From: Clostridia bacterium
Lineage (GTDB): Bacteria; Bacillota; Clostridia; Oscillospirales; CAG-272
Direction of reading: 5' to 3'
Assembly: GCA_017621475.1 (NCBI GenBank)
Contig: JAGATA010000044.1
Location: 1 to 64,000, forward strand
DNA length: 64,000 nt
Position numbers and translations under genes: made by a program. Every line of letters starts with the position of its first letter. Within the stretch, counting starts at the first letter, position 1. This document shows positions 8,225 through 16,629 of this stretch, one piece after another. The notes under the pieces were generated by a model. It did not search any database. It saw only the letters and a program-made list of their open reading frames with translations, and had not been told where the DNA came from.

Positions 8225-9559
8225 ATGAACAAACCCATTTCCCAAATGACCCGTTCCGAGCTCGCTTTTGAATACAGCGAACTCCTTGCGGTATATGAAC
8301 AAGTAAAAGCGGAGGGGCTTTCCCTTGATATGTCCCGCGGCAAGCCCTGTAAAAAGCAGCTCGACCTTTCTGACGGTATTCTTACCGTTCTCAGTACGGG
8401 TGAGGATTGCTCCAACGCTTTCGGTATGGATATGCGTAACTACGGTATGACCATCGGCGTACCCGCCGCACGCAAGCTCTTTGCGGAGCTTTGCGGCGTT
8501 GAATTCGACAACGTGTTCCTCGGCGGTAACGCAAGCCTTGAGCTTATGTTTGACGCCGTTGCACGTGCAGAGCTTTTCGGCACAGCCCCCGGTATGAAAC
8601 CATGGTCAAAGTGCGAAAAAGTAAAATTCCTTTGCCCCTGCCCCGGTTACGACAGACACTTCAGAATATGCGAAACATTCGGTATAGAAATGATTCCCGT
8701 TGAAATGCGCGAGGACGGCCCGGATATGGACACCGTAGAAAAACTCGTTGCCGAAGACGAAGCCGTCAAGGGTATTTGGTGCGTACCGAAATACTCCAAC
8801 CCCACAGGTGCTGTTTACAGCGATGAAGTTGTAAGACGCTTTGCCGCCCTCAAGCCCGCCGCAAAAGACTTCCGAATCTTTTGGGATAACGCGTATATGG
8901 TGCACGACCTTTACGATAACGCACCCGAACTTCTCAATATTTTCGAACTTACACAGGGAACGGAAAACGAAGACCTTGTGTATATGTTCACATCCACATC
9001 CAAGATCACATATGCGGGAAGCGGCATTTCCGCTTTCATCACGAGCGACCGCAATATGAAGTACGCTATGAAGTTTATCGGCGCTCAGATCATATCCTAT
9101 GATAAGCTCAATCAGTTCCGCCACGCCATCTTCTTTAAGGATGCAAACGGAATTCGCGAGCATATGAAAAAACACGCGGAGATACTCCGCCCCCGTTTTG
9201 AAACCGTGCTTACCGCTTTTGAAAAAGAGCTTGGCGGCAGAGAAATTGCAGAATGGAGCAAGCCTCTGGGCGGCTACTTTATCAGCCTTGACCTTAAAGC
9301 GGCAAGTGCCAAGAGAGTTTACAAGCTTTGCCTTGATGCAGGTATGAAGCTTACGGAAGCCGGCGCTACCTTCCCCTATGGTAAGGACCCTAAGGATGCA
9401 AACCTTCGCATCGCCCCTTCCTACCCCACGCTTCACGAGCTTCGCTTGGCTTCGCAGGTGCTCTGCCTCTGCGTAAAGCTTGCAACTATGGAAAAGCTCC
9501 TTTCCGATATGGGCTTTTTCGATGGCGGCACTACGATCTCTCTTAATTCAAACAAATAA
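8225..9559 (+). CDS. PLP-dependent aspartate aminotransferase (AspT-like, class I fold)
   Basis: The 444-residue protein resembles the Asp_aminotransf family related to the corynebacterial enzyme, a divergent branch of fold-type I transaminases. LDMSRGKPCKKQL near residue 35, the cofactor loop GGNASLELMFD near 100, KYSNPTGAVYS near 190, and STSKITYAGSG with the probable Schiff-base lysine near 255 are all present. RIAPSYP near the end supplies the carboxylate-binding arginine. It would interconvert aspartate and oxaloacetate with glutamate. It starts 40 bp after asnS and may be co-transcribed, which makes sense as aspartate feeds asparagine supply. Confidence 0.85.
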   Translation: MNKPISQMTRSELAFEYSELLAVYEQVKAEGLSLDMSRGKPCKKQLDLSDGILTVLSTGEDCSNAFGMDMRNYGMTIGVPAARKLFAELCGVEFDNVFLGGNASLELMFDAVARAELFGTAPGMKPWSKCEKVKFLCPCPGYDRHFRICETFGIEMIPVEMREDGPDMDTVEKLVAEDEAVKGIWCVPKYSNPTGAVYSDEVVRRFAALKPAAKDFRIFWDNAYMVHDLYDNAPELLNIFELTQGTENEDLVYMFTSTSKITYAGSGISAFITSDRNMKYAMKFIGAQIISYDKLNQFRHAIFFKDANGIREHMKKHAEILRPRFETVLTAFEKELGGREIAEWSKPLGGYFISLDLKAASAKRVYKLCLDAGMKLTEAGATFPYGKDPKDANLRIAPSYPTLHELRLASQVLCLCVKLATMEKLLSDMGFFDGGTTISLNSNK

Positions 9560-9571
9560 ATCTTGGAATAG

Positions 9572-9904
9572 TCATGACCACCAGCCGTGCCGGTGGCTTG
9601 CACAAGCCCCCTTGAGGCATTCCACACGCAGAGCCTTTAGGCTCGTCGAATAATCCGCCGCTTGCGGTAGTCGCCCTACCGCCACAGATGTGGCAACTAT
9701 CTTTAAGCCTCCCTTGTGTAAAGGGAGGTGGCACGGCTTGCCGTGACGGAAGGATTGTTTTATTGTTCTTTTACACGAGCACAATCCCTCAGTCAGCTTC
9801 GCTGACAGCTCCCTTTGCACAAAGGAGCCTCCGCTGCGGCGGGAACTGTGTAAAGCTAAAGCTTTTTGTAACCACCGGCACTGCTGGTGGTTTTCGTGAA
9901 CAAA
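9572..9904. repeat. 333-bp dispersed structured repeat, copy 1
   Basis: This block is about 95% identical (15 differences by eye) and equal in length to 43861-44193. Its ends are inverted repeats: ACCACCAGCCGTGCCGGTGG at the left, and the complement of a near match at the right. Inside are more hairpins, for example CCTCCCTTGTGTAAAGGGAGG and GTCAGCTTCGCTGAC. There is no plausible coding frame and no target-site duplication that I can see. It looks like a non-autonomous MITE-like or structured extragenic element. Confidence 0.85.
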
Positions 9905-9910
9905 CAAAAA

Positions 9911-9936
9911 TACCGTAGGAGAAATCTCCTACGGTA
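9911..9936 (-). terminator. perfect 12-bp palindrome upstream of purB
   Basis: TACCGTAGGAGA and its exact complement are separated by 2 nt. On the minus strand it is followed by TTTTTG, as in an intrinsic terminator; on the plus strand there is no U-tract. It may insulate purB or act in its leader. Confidence 0.5.
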
Positions 9937-9977
9937 TATACAATTTTAAAGTATAAATTATAGAAAGGGACATAAAA

Positions 9978-11402
9978 ATGAACAGACAGAAATACGAAAG
10001 CGCCTTCTCCGGAAGATATGCAAGCAAAGAAATGCAGTATCTTTTCTCTCAGGATATGAAATTTACCACTTGGCGCAAACTTTGGATATCTCTTGCAAAA
10101 GCGGAAAAAGCGCTCGGTCTTTCCATTACGGATGAACAGATAGCAGAACTTGAAGCCCACGCAGATGATGTAAACTATGAGGTTGCGGAAGCTTACGAAA
10201 AGAAACTCCGTCACGATGTTATGTCCCACGTTCACGCATACGGCGACCAATGCCCCAAGGCGCGCGGTATCATCCATCTTGGTGCTACCTCATGCTACGT
10301 TGGCGACAATACGGATATGATCGTAAACAAAAAAGCGCTTGAGCTCGTTCGCGACAAGCTCAAAGCTGTTCTTGCAAACTTGCGTGAATTTGCGCTCAAA
10401 TACAAAGCGCTTCCTTGCCTTGCTTACACACACCTTCAGCCCGCGCAGCTTACAACCATTGGCAAACGTGCAACTCTTTGGATGTACGACCTTTACCTCG
10501 ACCTCTGCGACCTTGATTTTGTTATAGATTCTCTCGCGCTCCTCGGTCAGAAGGGTACGACAGGCACTCAGGCAAGCTTTATGGAGCTTTTCGATGGCAA
10601 CGAAGAAAAAATAAAAGAGCTTGAAGCGCGCATTGCCGCCGACTTTGGATTTTCCAAGGTAGTTCCCGTTTCCGGTCAGACCTATACAAGAAAATTTGAC
10701 TCCCGCGTGACAAACGTGCTTGCAAGCATTGCACAGAGCGCGGCAAAATTCGCAACGGATATGCGTCTGCTCCAGTCCTTTAAAGAAATGGAAGAACCCT
10801 TTGAAAAGAACCAGATCGGCTCTTCTGCAATGCCTTATAAGCGCAACCCAATGAGATGCGAGCGCATATGCGCCCTCTCCCGCTACGTTGTTGCGGATAT
10901 GATAAACCCCGCTATGACAGCCTCTACACAGTGGCTCGAACGTACACTTGACGACAGCGCAAACAGACGTATCGCTATCAGCGAAGCATTCCTTGCGGTT
11001 GACGCAATTCTCGGTATTTACCTCAACGTAAGCTCCGACCTCGTCGTTTACCCCAAGGTTATCGAAGCGCGCGTTATGGCGGAGCTTCCCTTTATAGCTT
11101 CCGAAAATATTATGATGGACCTTGTTCGCCGCGGTGGCGACAGACAGGAGATCCACGAAAAGATCCGTGTTCATTCCATTGCCGCAGGCAAAATGGTAAA
11201 GGAGCAGGGCGAAAAGAACGATATGCTTGAACGTATCGCCGCTGATCCCTCCTTCAACATCACCATGGAAGAGCTTAAAGACATACTTGTTCCCTCGCTC
11301 TATATCGGCAGAAGCGAACATCAGGTAGAAGAATTCATCGCGGATTACATAGATCCTGTTCTCGGTGAAGCAAAGAGATCCTCCGTTGAACTTTCAGTTT
11401 GA
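9978..11402 (+). CDS. purB: adenylosuccinate lyase
   Basis: This 474-residue protein is a fumarase/aspartase superfamily lyase of normal size. The signature loop GSSAMPYKRNPMRCE near residue 280 contains the catalytic serine. THLQPAQLTT near 155 and HDVMSHVHAY near 77 give the active-site histidines. It acts twice in purine synthesis: releasing fumarate from SAICAR and from adenylosuccinate. AGAAAGGGA precedes the ATG. It stands alone here, with copy 1 of the 333-bp repeat upstream. A small stem at 11426-11444 follows, without a strong U-tract. Confidence 0.95.
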   Translation: MNRQKYESAFSGRYASKEMQYLFSQDMKFTTWRKLWISLAKAEKALGLSITDEQIAELEAHADDVNYEVAEAYEKKLRHDVMSHVHAYGDQCPKARGIIHLGATSCYVGDNTDMIVNKKALELVRDKLKAVLANLREFALKYKALPCLAYTHLQPAQLTTIGKRATLWMYDLYLDLCDLDFVIDSLALLGQKGTTGTQASFMELFDGNEEKIKELEARIAADFGFSKVVPVSGQTYTRKFDSRVTNVLASIAQSAAKFATDMRLLQSFKEMEEPFEKNQIGSSAMPYKRNPMRCERICALSRYVVADMINPAMTASTQWLERTLDDSANRRIAISEAFLAVDAILGIYLNVSSDLVVYPKVIEARVMAELPFIASENIMMDLVRRGGDRQEIHEKIRVHSIAAGKMVKEQGEKNDMLERIAADPSFNITMEELKDILVPSLYIGRSEHQVEEFIADYIDPVLGEAKRSSVELSV

Positions 11403-11521
11403 TACGTTATAATGAACTAAGGCTTCCTCTTAACAGGAAGCATTGGTTCAGCACAAATCTCACATAAGAACAAATGAATATGCAATTAAAATTTTACATA
11501 TTCATTTAAGGAGTTTTCTCT

Positions 11522-12550
11522 ATGAAAATAGCAGTTTTAGCCGGCGGACTTTCCCCCGAACGCGAGGTTTCTCTTTCCTCCGGCTCTCTTATCGCAAACG
11601 CGCTCGCAAAGCGCGGTCACGAAGTTGCTCTTGCTGATGTATATTTCGGCACGGGCAAAAAAACACCGGAAGAGCTTTTTTCTTCCAACGGAAACTATTC
11701 CTATAAAATTCCCGAAAATCCCCCGGACCTTGCTGCTCTTAAAGAGCAGGCAAATATCGGGGAACGCCTTATCGGTCACGGTATTGCCGCGCTTGTGAAT
11801 GCTGCGGATGTTGTGTTCCTTGCAATGCACGGCGGCATGGGCGAAAACGGTCAGCTCCAGGCTTACCTTGATTGCCTCGGCATAAAATACACGGGCAGCG
11901 GATATGCCGCTTGCCTTGCCGCGATGGATAAAAACCTTTCAAAAACAATATTCCGCGCCGCAGGTGTTCCCACGGCGGATTGGATATATACAAACACAAA
12001 AGAAGCATTTTCTCGCAAAGACGAAATTAAATTTCCTTGCGTTATCAAGCCTTGCTCCTGCGGTTCCAGCGTAGGTGTTACGATGGTGGATACAGAGAAA
12101 GACCTCTTGTCCGCGCTTGAAGCGGCTGAAAAATATGAAAGCAATGTAATTATAGAAGATAAAATCTGCGGCAGAGAGTTTTCCGTCGGCATTTTAGACG
12201 GCAAGGCGCTCCCTCCTATTGAGATAAAGCCGCTTGGCGAAGGCTTCTATGATTTTACAAAAAAATATCAATCGGGTATGACGCTTGAGATCTGCCCCGC
12301 GCCCTTGACGGATGATGAATGTGCGCGTCTTTCATTCCTTGCGGAAAAGGCGCACGCCGCCCTCGGTCTTGGCGATTACAGCAGAATAGATTTCATCCTT
12401 GATGAAAACAAAAAAGATTTCTTCTGCCTTGAAGCGAATACGCTTCCGGGTATGACACCTATTAGCCTGCTTCCGCAAGAAGCCGCCGCCGCCGGAATAT
12501 CTTACGGCGAGCTTTGCGAAAAGATAGCGCTCACAGCTCTTAAAAAATAG
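11522..12550 (+). CDS. ddl: D-alanine--D-alanine ligase
   Basis: A 342-residue ATP-grasp ligase with the Ddl landmarks: VLAGGLSPEREVSLSSG at the N-terminus, AMHGGMGENGQLQ near residue 105, KPCSCGSSVGV near 180 and LEANTLPGMTP near 305, where glutamate and asparagine bind Mg2+. It makes the D-Ala-D-Ala dipeptide for peptidoglycan. AAGGAG lies 8 nt before the ATG. The pantothenate kinase gene follows 78 bp later in the same direction. Confidence 0.95.
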   Translation: MKIAVLAGGLSPEREVSLSSGSLIANALAKRGHEVALADVYFGTGKKTPEELFSSNGNYSYKIPENPPDLAALKEQANIGERLIGHGIAALVNAADVVFLAMHGGMGENGQLQAYLDCLGIKYTGSGYAACLAAMDKNLSKTIFRAAGVPTADWIYTNTKEAFSRKDEIKFPCVIKPCSCGSSVGVTMVDTEKDLLSALEAAEKYESNVIIEDKICGREFSVGILDGKALPPIEIKPLGEGFYDFTKKYQSGMTLEICPAPLTDDECARLSFLAEKAHAALGLGDYSRIDFILDENKKDFFCLEANTLPGMTPISLLPQEAAAAGISYGELCEKIALTALKK

Positions 12551-12628
12551 CATAAAAATTGTTACAATACAGTGGGGCGAGCATCGCTCGTCCTTCTTAT
12601 CCAAGATATAAAAAAGAGGTGCTTAAAA

Positions 12629-13459
12629 GTGAAAGTAATAATTGGTATAGACGTCGGCGGAAGTACAACAAAGATCGTTGGTTTCTGCGGCGAAAAAGTT
12701 CTTGGTGCGACATTCGTTCACGCTACAGACCCTATAACATCGCTTTACGGTGCGTTCGGCAAATTTACCGTGGAGCACGACATAGAACTTGGCGATATAG
12801 AAAAGGTTATCGTGACAGGCGCAGGTTCTTCCTATGTAAAAGGCCCTCTTTACGGGCTTCCCTGTGTACACGAATCCGAGTTTTCCTGCGTTGGCAGAGG
12901 CGGTCTGTACCTTTCGGGGCTTTCCGAAGCCGTGATCATCAGCATGGGTACGGGTACAGCCCTTGTTCACGCTAAAAAAGACGGGGACAACGTTGATATT
13001 AACTATCTTGGCGGTACGGGCGTTGGCGGCGGTACGCTTATCGGTCTTTCCAAAAAGCTTATCGGCATGGAAAACATAGAGCACATTGTTGAGGCGGCAA
13101 AGACAGGCAATCTTGACAACATTGACCTTCGCATTTCCGACATTGCAAAGAAGACTTCCCGCCATATGGAGCTGCCAAATGATATGACTGCGGCAAACTT
13201 CGGTAAGGTTTCCGACATTGCCACATCGGGCGATATTGCCCTCGGCGTTATCAATATGGTTTTTGAAACCATCGGTATGATAGGAATGTTCGCCTCCCGC
13301 AATGCAGGCACCAAAAACATCGTTCTCACAGGCAATATGACTAGCCTTCCTCAGGCTAAAGAGATTTTTGAAAATCTCAACAAGCTTTTCGACCTCAACT
13401 TCATCATCCCCGAAAACGCCGTTTTCGCAACAGCTCACGGCGCAGCTCTTGCAAAATAA
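12629..13459 (+). CDS. coaW: type II pantothenate kinase
   Basis: The 276-residue protein has the actin-like ATPase fold of eukaryotic/staphylococcal type II PanK. GIDVGGSTTKI at the N-terminus is phosphate loop 1, VTGAGSSYVKG follows near residue 70, GTGVGGGTLIGLSKKL near 132 is the second loop, and VLTGNMTSLPQ near 230 is the adenosine region. It would phosphorylate pantothenate, the first step to coenzyme A. The GTG at 12629 has AGAGGTG 7 nt upstream; the longer ATG-started frame from 12572 would run through the palindrome GGCGAGC-ATC-GCTCGTC and lacks a ribosome site. The stop is followed by the element at 13461. Confidence 0.85.
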   Translation: MKVIIGIDVGGSTTKIVGFCGEKVLGATFVHATDPITSLYGAFGKFTVEHDIELGDIEKVIVTGAGSSYVKGPLYGLPCVHESEFSCVGRGGLYLSGLSEAVIISMGTGTALVHAKKDGDNVDINYLGGTGVGGGTLIGLSKKLIGMENIEHIVEAAKTGNLDNIDLRISDIAKKTSRHMELPNDMTAANFGKVSDIATSGDIALGVINMVFETIGMIGMFASRNAGTKNIVLTGNMTSLPQAKEIFENLNKLFDLNFIIPENAVFATAHGAALAK

Positions 13460-13460
13460 C

Positions 13461-13640
13461 CTACTTTTTCTTTCGGAGAAAAAGTAGGCAAAAAGAACTT
13501 TACTCAAAAACTTTCTGCCTTTCCTTCTGCAAAACCGAAATACAGGCAAAAAGAACTTTGCTCAAAAACTTTCTGTCTTTCCTTTTGCAAAACCGAAATA
13601 CAGGCAAAAAGAACTTTACTCAAAAATCCCCTGTTTTCCC
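13461..13640. repeat. terminator-like palindrome plus 58-bp tandem repeat
   Basis: CCTACTTTTTCTTTC and a near-complement form a hairpin at 13460-13488, probably ending coaW transcription. Units beginning AGGCAAAAAGAACTTT start at 13486, 13544 and 13602, a strict 58-bp period with few differences; the third is partial. The same hairpin-plus-GAACTTT module is found after transketolase. Confidence 0.7.
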
Positions 13641-13678
13641 CTTTTCAAACCGATTTGCAGCAGAATAAGGACTTAAAT

Positions 13679-14125
13679 ATGAACCCGAAACTTCCTAAAT
13701 TCGTTTTCTATCTTCTCACGTTCACGTGGGGTCTTCCTTTCACGCTGGTAGGCTGTTTTACCGCGCTTTTTCTCCTGATAAAAGGGCACAGACCCAAGCG
13801 GCACGGATATTGCTTCTGCTTTGAAATAGGTGAAAATTGGGGCGGCATCAACCTCGGGCTTTTCTTTATCGTTGATAAAAGGAGCAAAGGCAGCAGATCC
13901 ATCAAAAATCACGAGCACGGCCACGCAGTGCAAAACTGCTATCTCGGTCCGTTTATGATATTTGCCGTGGCGCTTCCCTCACTTATCCGTTCACGCTACA
14001 GAGCGTATCTTATTGAGAAAAAAGGTATTCCCCCCTCGTCGCTTCCGCCGTACGACAGCATTTGGTTTGAAGGCAGTGCCACGAGGCTTGGTAACGAGAT
14101 AATTAAATATATTGAAAGCAAATAA
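13679..14125 (+). CDS. small membrane protein with HExxH motif, unknown function
   Basis: A 148-residue protein with one clear N-terminal membrane segment (residues 8-35) and a second hydrophobic stretch near residue 85. Between them lies NHEHGHAVQNCYLGP, which satisfies the zinc-protease consensus HExxH. I do not recognise the family by function. Similar proteins with an EHGH-type motif next to a LGP turn are usually left uncharacterised. AAGGA lies before the ATG at 13679. A metalloprotease role is only an inference; a motif of five residues can arise by chance and no third zinc ligand is proven. Confidence 0.7.
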   Translation: MNPKLPKFVFYLLTFTWGLPFTLVGCFTALFLLIKGHRPKRHGYCFCFEIGENWGGINLGLFFIVDKRSKGSRSIKNHEHGHAVQNCYLGPFMIFAVALPSLIRSRYRAYLIEKKGIPPSSLPPYDSIWFEGSATRLGNEIIKYIESK

Positions 14126-14129
14126 ACGT

Positions 14130-14159
14130 AAAAAACGCATCCTCACGGATGCGTTTTTT
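14130..14159. terminator. bidirectional intrinsic terminator
   Basis: AAAAAACGCATCC pairs perfectly with GGATGCGTTTTTT across a 4-nt loop, between the converging HExxH membrane-protein gene and the decarboxylase gamma gene. Confidence 0.9.
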
Positions 14160-14171
14160 ATGTTATTGAAA

Positions 14172-14357
14172 TTATTCGTCTTTATCTTCCTTTTTGCTTG
14201 TAACAGTATTGAGAAGAACCGTAACGCCAACGATAGCTGCGATTACGATGAATATACCGAGCATACCCTGTGCCATAGCACCAAGGCTTTCCATAAGCTG
14301 GGATGTACCCTGCCATTCGATACCCTGAGTCGCGAGAAATTCCATTATTTTATCCAT
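14172..14357 (-). CDS. small membrane subunit, decarboxylase gamma-like
   Basis: A 61-residue protein with one membrane helix (about residues 28-50, GMLGIFIVIAAIVGV...) and a charged Lys/Asp/Glu tail. It lies 22 bp downstream of the Na+-pump beta subunit gene and has AAAGGAG 9 nt before its ATG, so it is translated as the next gene of that operon. Position and topology fit OadG/MmdD-type gamma subunits, which hold the decarboxylase complex together. Sequence alone is too short for certainty. Confidence 0.65.
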   Translation of the reverse strand: MDKIMEFLATQGIEWQGTSQLMESLGAMAQGMLGIFIVIAAIVGVTVLLNTVTSKKEDKDE

Positions 14358-14379
14358 TTTCAAGATCTCCTTTCAAAAA

Positions 14380-15504
14380 TCAGAGGAACATATTGAGGAT
14401 CATACCGCCCGCAATAACGGAAGCGATCTGACCGGAAACGTTTACACCGATAGTGTGCATAAGAAGGAAGTTCTGGGGGTCTTCCTCAAGGCCCATCTTA
14501 TGAACAACGCGCGCGGACATCGGGAACACGGAGATACCTGTTGCACCGATCATAGGGTTGATCTTCTTCTTGGAGAAGAGGTTGATAAGCTTTGCAAACA
14601 ATACGCCTGCAGCTGTATCGAATACGAATGCGAACAAGCCAAGACCGATGATGAGGAGCGTGCTGAAGTTGATAAACTGGTCTGCAACCATCTGTGTTGC
14701 GATAGTGATGCCGAGGAATATTGTAATAAGGTTTGCAAGCACGTTCTGTGCTGTGTCGGAAAGGCTGTTAAGTACGCCGCATTCGCGGATAAGGTTACCG
14801 AACATAAGGAAGCCGACAAGAGCTACGGAGTCGGGAGCGATAAGACCTGCGATAACCGTGATAACGATGGGGAAAAGGATTCTTGTGAGCTTTGTAACCT
14901 CTTTGGGTTCATAAGGCATACAGATCTGACGTTCTTTTTTCGTTGTGAGAGCCTTGATAACAGGGGGCTGGATAACGGGAACGAGAGCCATATACGAATA
15001 TGCCGCAACCATAATAGCGGCTCTTACACCGGGGGAAGCGCCAAGGCGCTGAGAAACTACGATAGCTGTAGGGCCGTCTGCCGCACCGATGATACCGATA
15101 GAAGCAGCATCAAGGATGGGGAAGAAGAAGGAAGCAATAAACATTGTGAAGAAAATACCAAACTGCGCCGCCGCGCCGAAGAACATAAGTTTCGGGTTGG
15201 AAAGAAGGGGACCGAAATCGATCATCGCACCGATACCGATAAAGAGAATGAGCGGGAAGAGTTCGTTGGAGATACCCGCTTCAAAAAGCTCTGTAAGAGC
15301 GCCGTGTTCACCGATAGCACCGGAAAAAGGAATATTAACGAGGATAGCACCGAAGCCCATAGGAAGAAGAAGCGTAGGTTCCATCTCTTTTTTGATAGCA
15401 AGGAATATAAGCACGCCGCCTATGATCCACATAACTACCTGCTTCCAGGTAAGAGCACCGAAAGAAGCAAAAAGATCTGCCAAAAAGTCAATGATAAAGT
15501 CCAA
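14380..15504 (-). CDS. Na+-translocating decarboxylase, beta subunit (OadB/MmdB/GcdB family)
   Basis: The 374-residue protein is almost entirely membrane helices. DFGPLLSNPKLMFFGAAAQFG near residue 92 and GAADGPTAIVVSQ near 140 are hallmark segments of the beta subunit that couples carboxybiotin decarboxylation to Na+ export. The family serves oxaloacetate, methylmalonyl-CoA, malonate and glutaconyl-CoA decarboxylases; the substrate is set by the alpha subunit, which is not in this window, nor is a biotin carrier. Translation seems to begin at a TTG (15504) with AGGAG upstream. A probable riboswitch and consensus promoter precede it. Confidence 0.9.
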   Translation of the reverse strand: MDFIIDFLADLFASFGALTWKQVVMWIIGGVLIFLAIKKEMEPTLLLPMGFGAILVNIPFSGAIGEHGALTELFEAGISNELFPLILFIGIGAMIDFGPLLSNPKLMFFGAAAQFGIFFTMFIASFFFPILDAASIGIIGAADGPTAIVVSQRLGASPGVRAAIMVAAYSYMALVPVIQPPVIKALTTKKERQICMPYEPKEVTKLTRILFPIVITVIAGLIAPDSVALVGFLMFGNLIRECGVLNSLSDTAQNVLANLITIFLGITIATQMVADQFINFSTLLIIGLGLFAFVFDTAAGVLFAKLINLFSKKKINPMIGATGISVFPMSARVVHKMGLEEDPQNFLLMHTIGVNVSGQIASVIAGGMILNMFL

Positions 15505-15556
15505 AAAAATTCACTCCTGTTCTTTTATTTTTTGTTTTCTGAGGAATAGAGGCAAT

Positions 15557-15684
15557 AAAAAAAGACTCTTGCTACACCCTGTGCAACAAAAGTCTCGCCG
15601 TTTAAATCCGTGGCAAGATGCAAACGCACCTGCGATGACGCCAAAGGATACGGTTTTCACCGCCGACTACTCCCTCTTATTTAC
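15557..15684 (-). promoter_or_regulatory. probable yybP-ykoY (Mn2+) riboswitch with terminator
   Basis: The leader between promoter and beta-subunit gene starts AAGAGGGAGTAGTCGGC, matching the conserved GGGAGUAG loop of yybP-ykoY RNAs. It ends with GGCGAGACTTTTGTTGC and a hairpin closed by AGACT/AGTCT followed by seven U residues (15557-15563), the normal expression platform of this class. Known members sense Mn2+ and switch on exporters. I recognise this by pattern only; the internal stems were not computed. Confidence 0.6.
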
Positions 15685-15690
15685 AAAAAT

Positions 15691-15719
15691 ATTGTATCAT
15701 TTTTTTACCGATTTGTCAA
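15691..15719 (-). promoter_or_regulatory. consensus promoter of decarboxylase operon
   Basis: Minus-strand TTGACA and TACAAT with a 17-bp spacer place the transcription start at about 15684, exactly where the riboswitch motif begins. Confidence 0.8.
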
Positions 15720-15785
15720 TAAGAAATTAACAAATTGTTAAAATTCAAGGGAGATATTGGCTGATTTTCGTCATTTTGGGCAAAA

Positions 15786-16418
15786 TCAGCCCCAATATAC
15801 TGTCGGAACGTCACCCACTATCAGCATTTCGGCAATGCTTACGCTTGTTGAAACGTCTATTGTGGCGGTGGAGATAAGCATTACCGCAGTAATACCTACG
15901 TCAACTTTAAGGTTCAGGCGGTAATTCGTCTGGTTTATTCCCGCGGACAGAAATTCGCTTTCTATATCCGTTTCTATTCCGCCAACGGGAACAACGTCCG
16001 CACAAAACGTGTGCGGAAACTTGCCCAGCACTATAACGTCATCAAGCACGTCTGCAACATCCACCTCAACGTAAAAGCGCGTAAGCTCATCCAGCTTTTC
16101 GGAAATGCGTGCACCCACGTCCGCGCAGAGAAGATTTATTTTTACACTGTCCGCAACCATACTGCGCACTTTTCCGTCGGAGGAATAAGAAACGCTCAAA
16201 ATATCTCTGTAATCCCCTTCCCTCATACCCTGCGCCACAGATTCGTTTATGATCTTCGTTATGGTGTTTTTAAGCCCCTCCTCCACCATATCAGCAACGA
16301 TAACGTCAAGCTTTTGGTTTAGAAATCTCAGCACAAAGATCACGGTCAAAAGAAGCGCTATAATCACCGCCGCTATACGGCAGAAGACATTTTTCTTTTT
16401 CTTGCGAATATAGACCAT
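15786..16418 (-). CDS. yunB: sporulation protein YunB
   Basis: The 210-residue protein has an N-terminal basic stretch and single membrane anchor (residues 12-33), then an extracytoplasmic domain. SAGINQTNYRLNLKVDVG and the closing AEMLIVGDVPTVYWG match YunB, a SigE-type mother-cell protein needed for proper sporulation in Bacillus. The ATG at 16418 is preceded by GAGGTGAT. The gene stands alone between the decarboxylase operon and an XRE regulator. It supports a spore-forming ancestry. The biochemical role of the family is not known. Confidence 0.85.
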   Translation of the reverse strand: MVYIRKKKKNVFCRIAAVIIALLLTVIFVLRFLNQKLDVIVADMVEEGLKNTITKIINESVAQGMREGDYRDILSVSYSSDGKVRSMVADSVKINLLCADVGARISEKLDELTRFYVEVDVADVLDDVIVLGKFPHTFCADVVPVGGIETDIESEFLSAGINQTNYRLNLKVDVGITAVMLISTATIDVSTSVSIAEMLIVGDVPTVYWG

Positions 16419-16538
16419 AAGATCACCTCTCATAAGAAGTATATGTTTTCCGTCTATTTCGCGTGCTTGACAAAATTTTATCGTATTGCTATAATTTCAA
16501 TATAAATCACCTGTACAAAGTTGGAATTTACCCCGATT

Positions 16539-16553
16539 GCAACCATCGGTTGC
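16539..16553 (+). promoter_or_regulatory. GCAACC-ATC-GGTTGC palindrome upstream of XRE gene 1
   Basis: A perfect 6-bp inverted repeat around ATC lies about 50 bp upstream of a likely -10 box (GATAAA near 16596). Similar palindromes precede the XRE genes at 17351 and 24147, so it may be an operator or an upstream activator site. Confidence 0.45.
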
Positions 16554-16629
16554 GCTTTTTCAAGCTTTCGTGTATTGTTTTACCATTCCTTTTTTGATAA
16601 AATCAAGATAAAAAGAAAGGAGAAATAAT

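Noticed and set aside
9572..9904. insertion sequence
   Set aside because: The repeat has inverted ends but no transposase frame and no target duplication that I can see, so it is listed only as a repeat.
9911..9936. riboswitch before purB
   Set aside because: A bare 12-bp palindrome without the conserved features of purine, PRPP or other riboswitches.
13486..13640. 58-bp regular repeats as a possible CRISPR array
   Set aside because: The whole unit is repeated, with no unique spacers, and no cas genes lie in the window.
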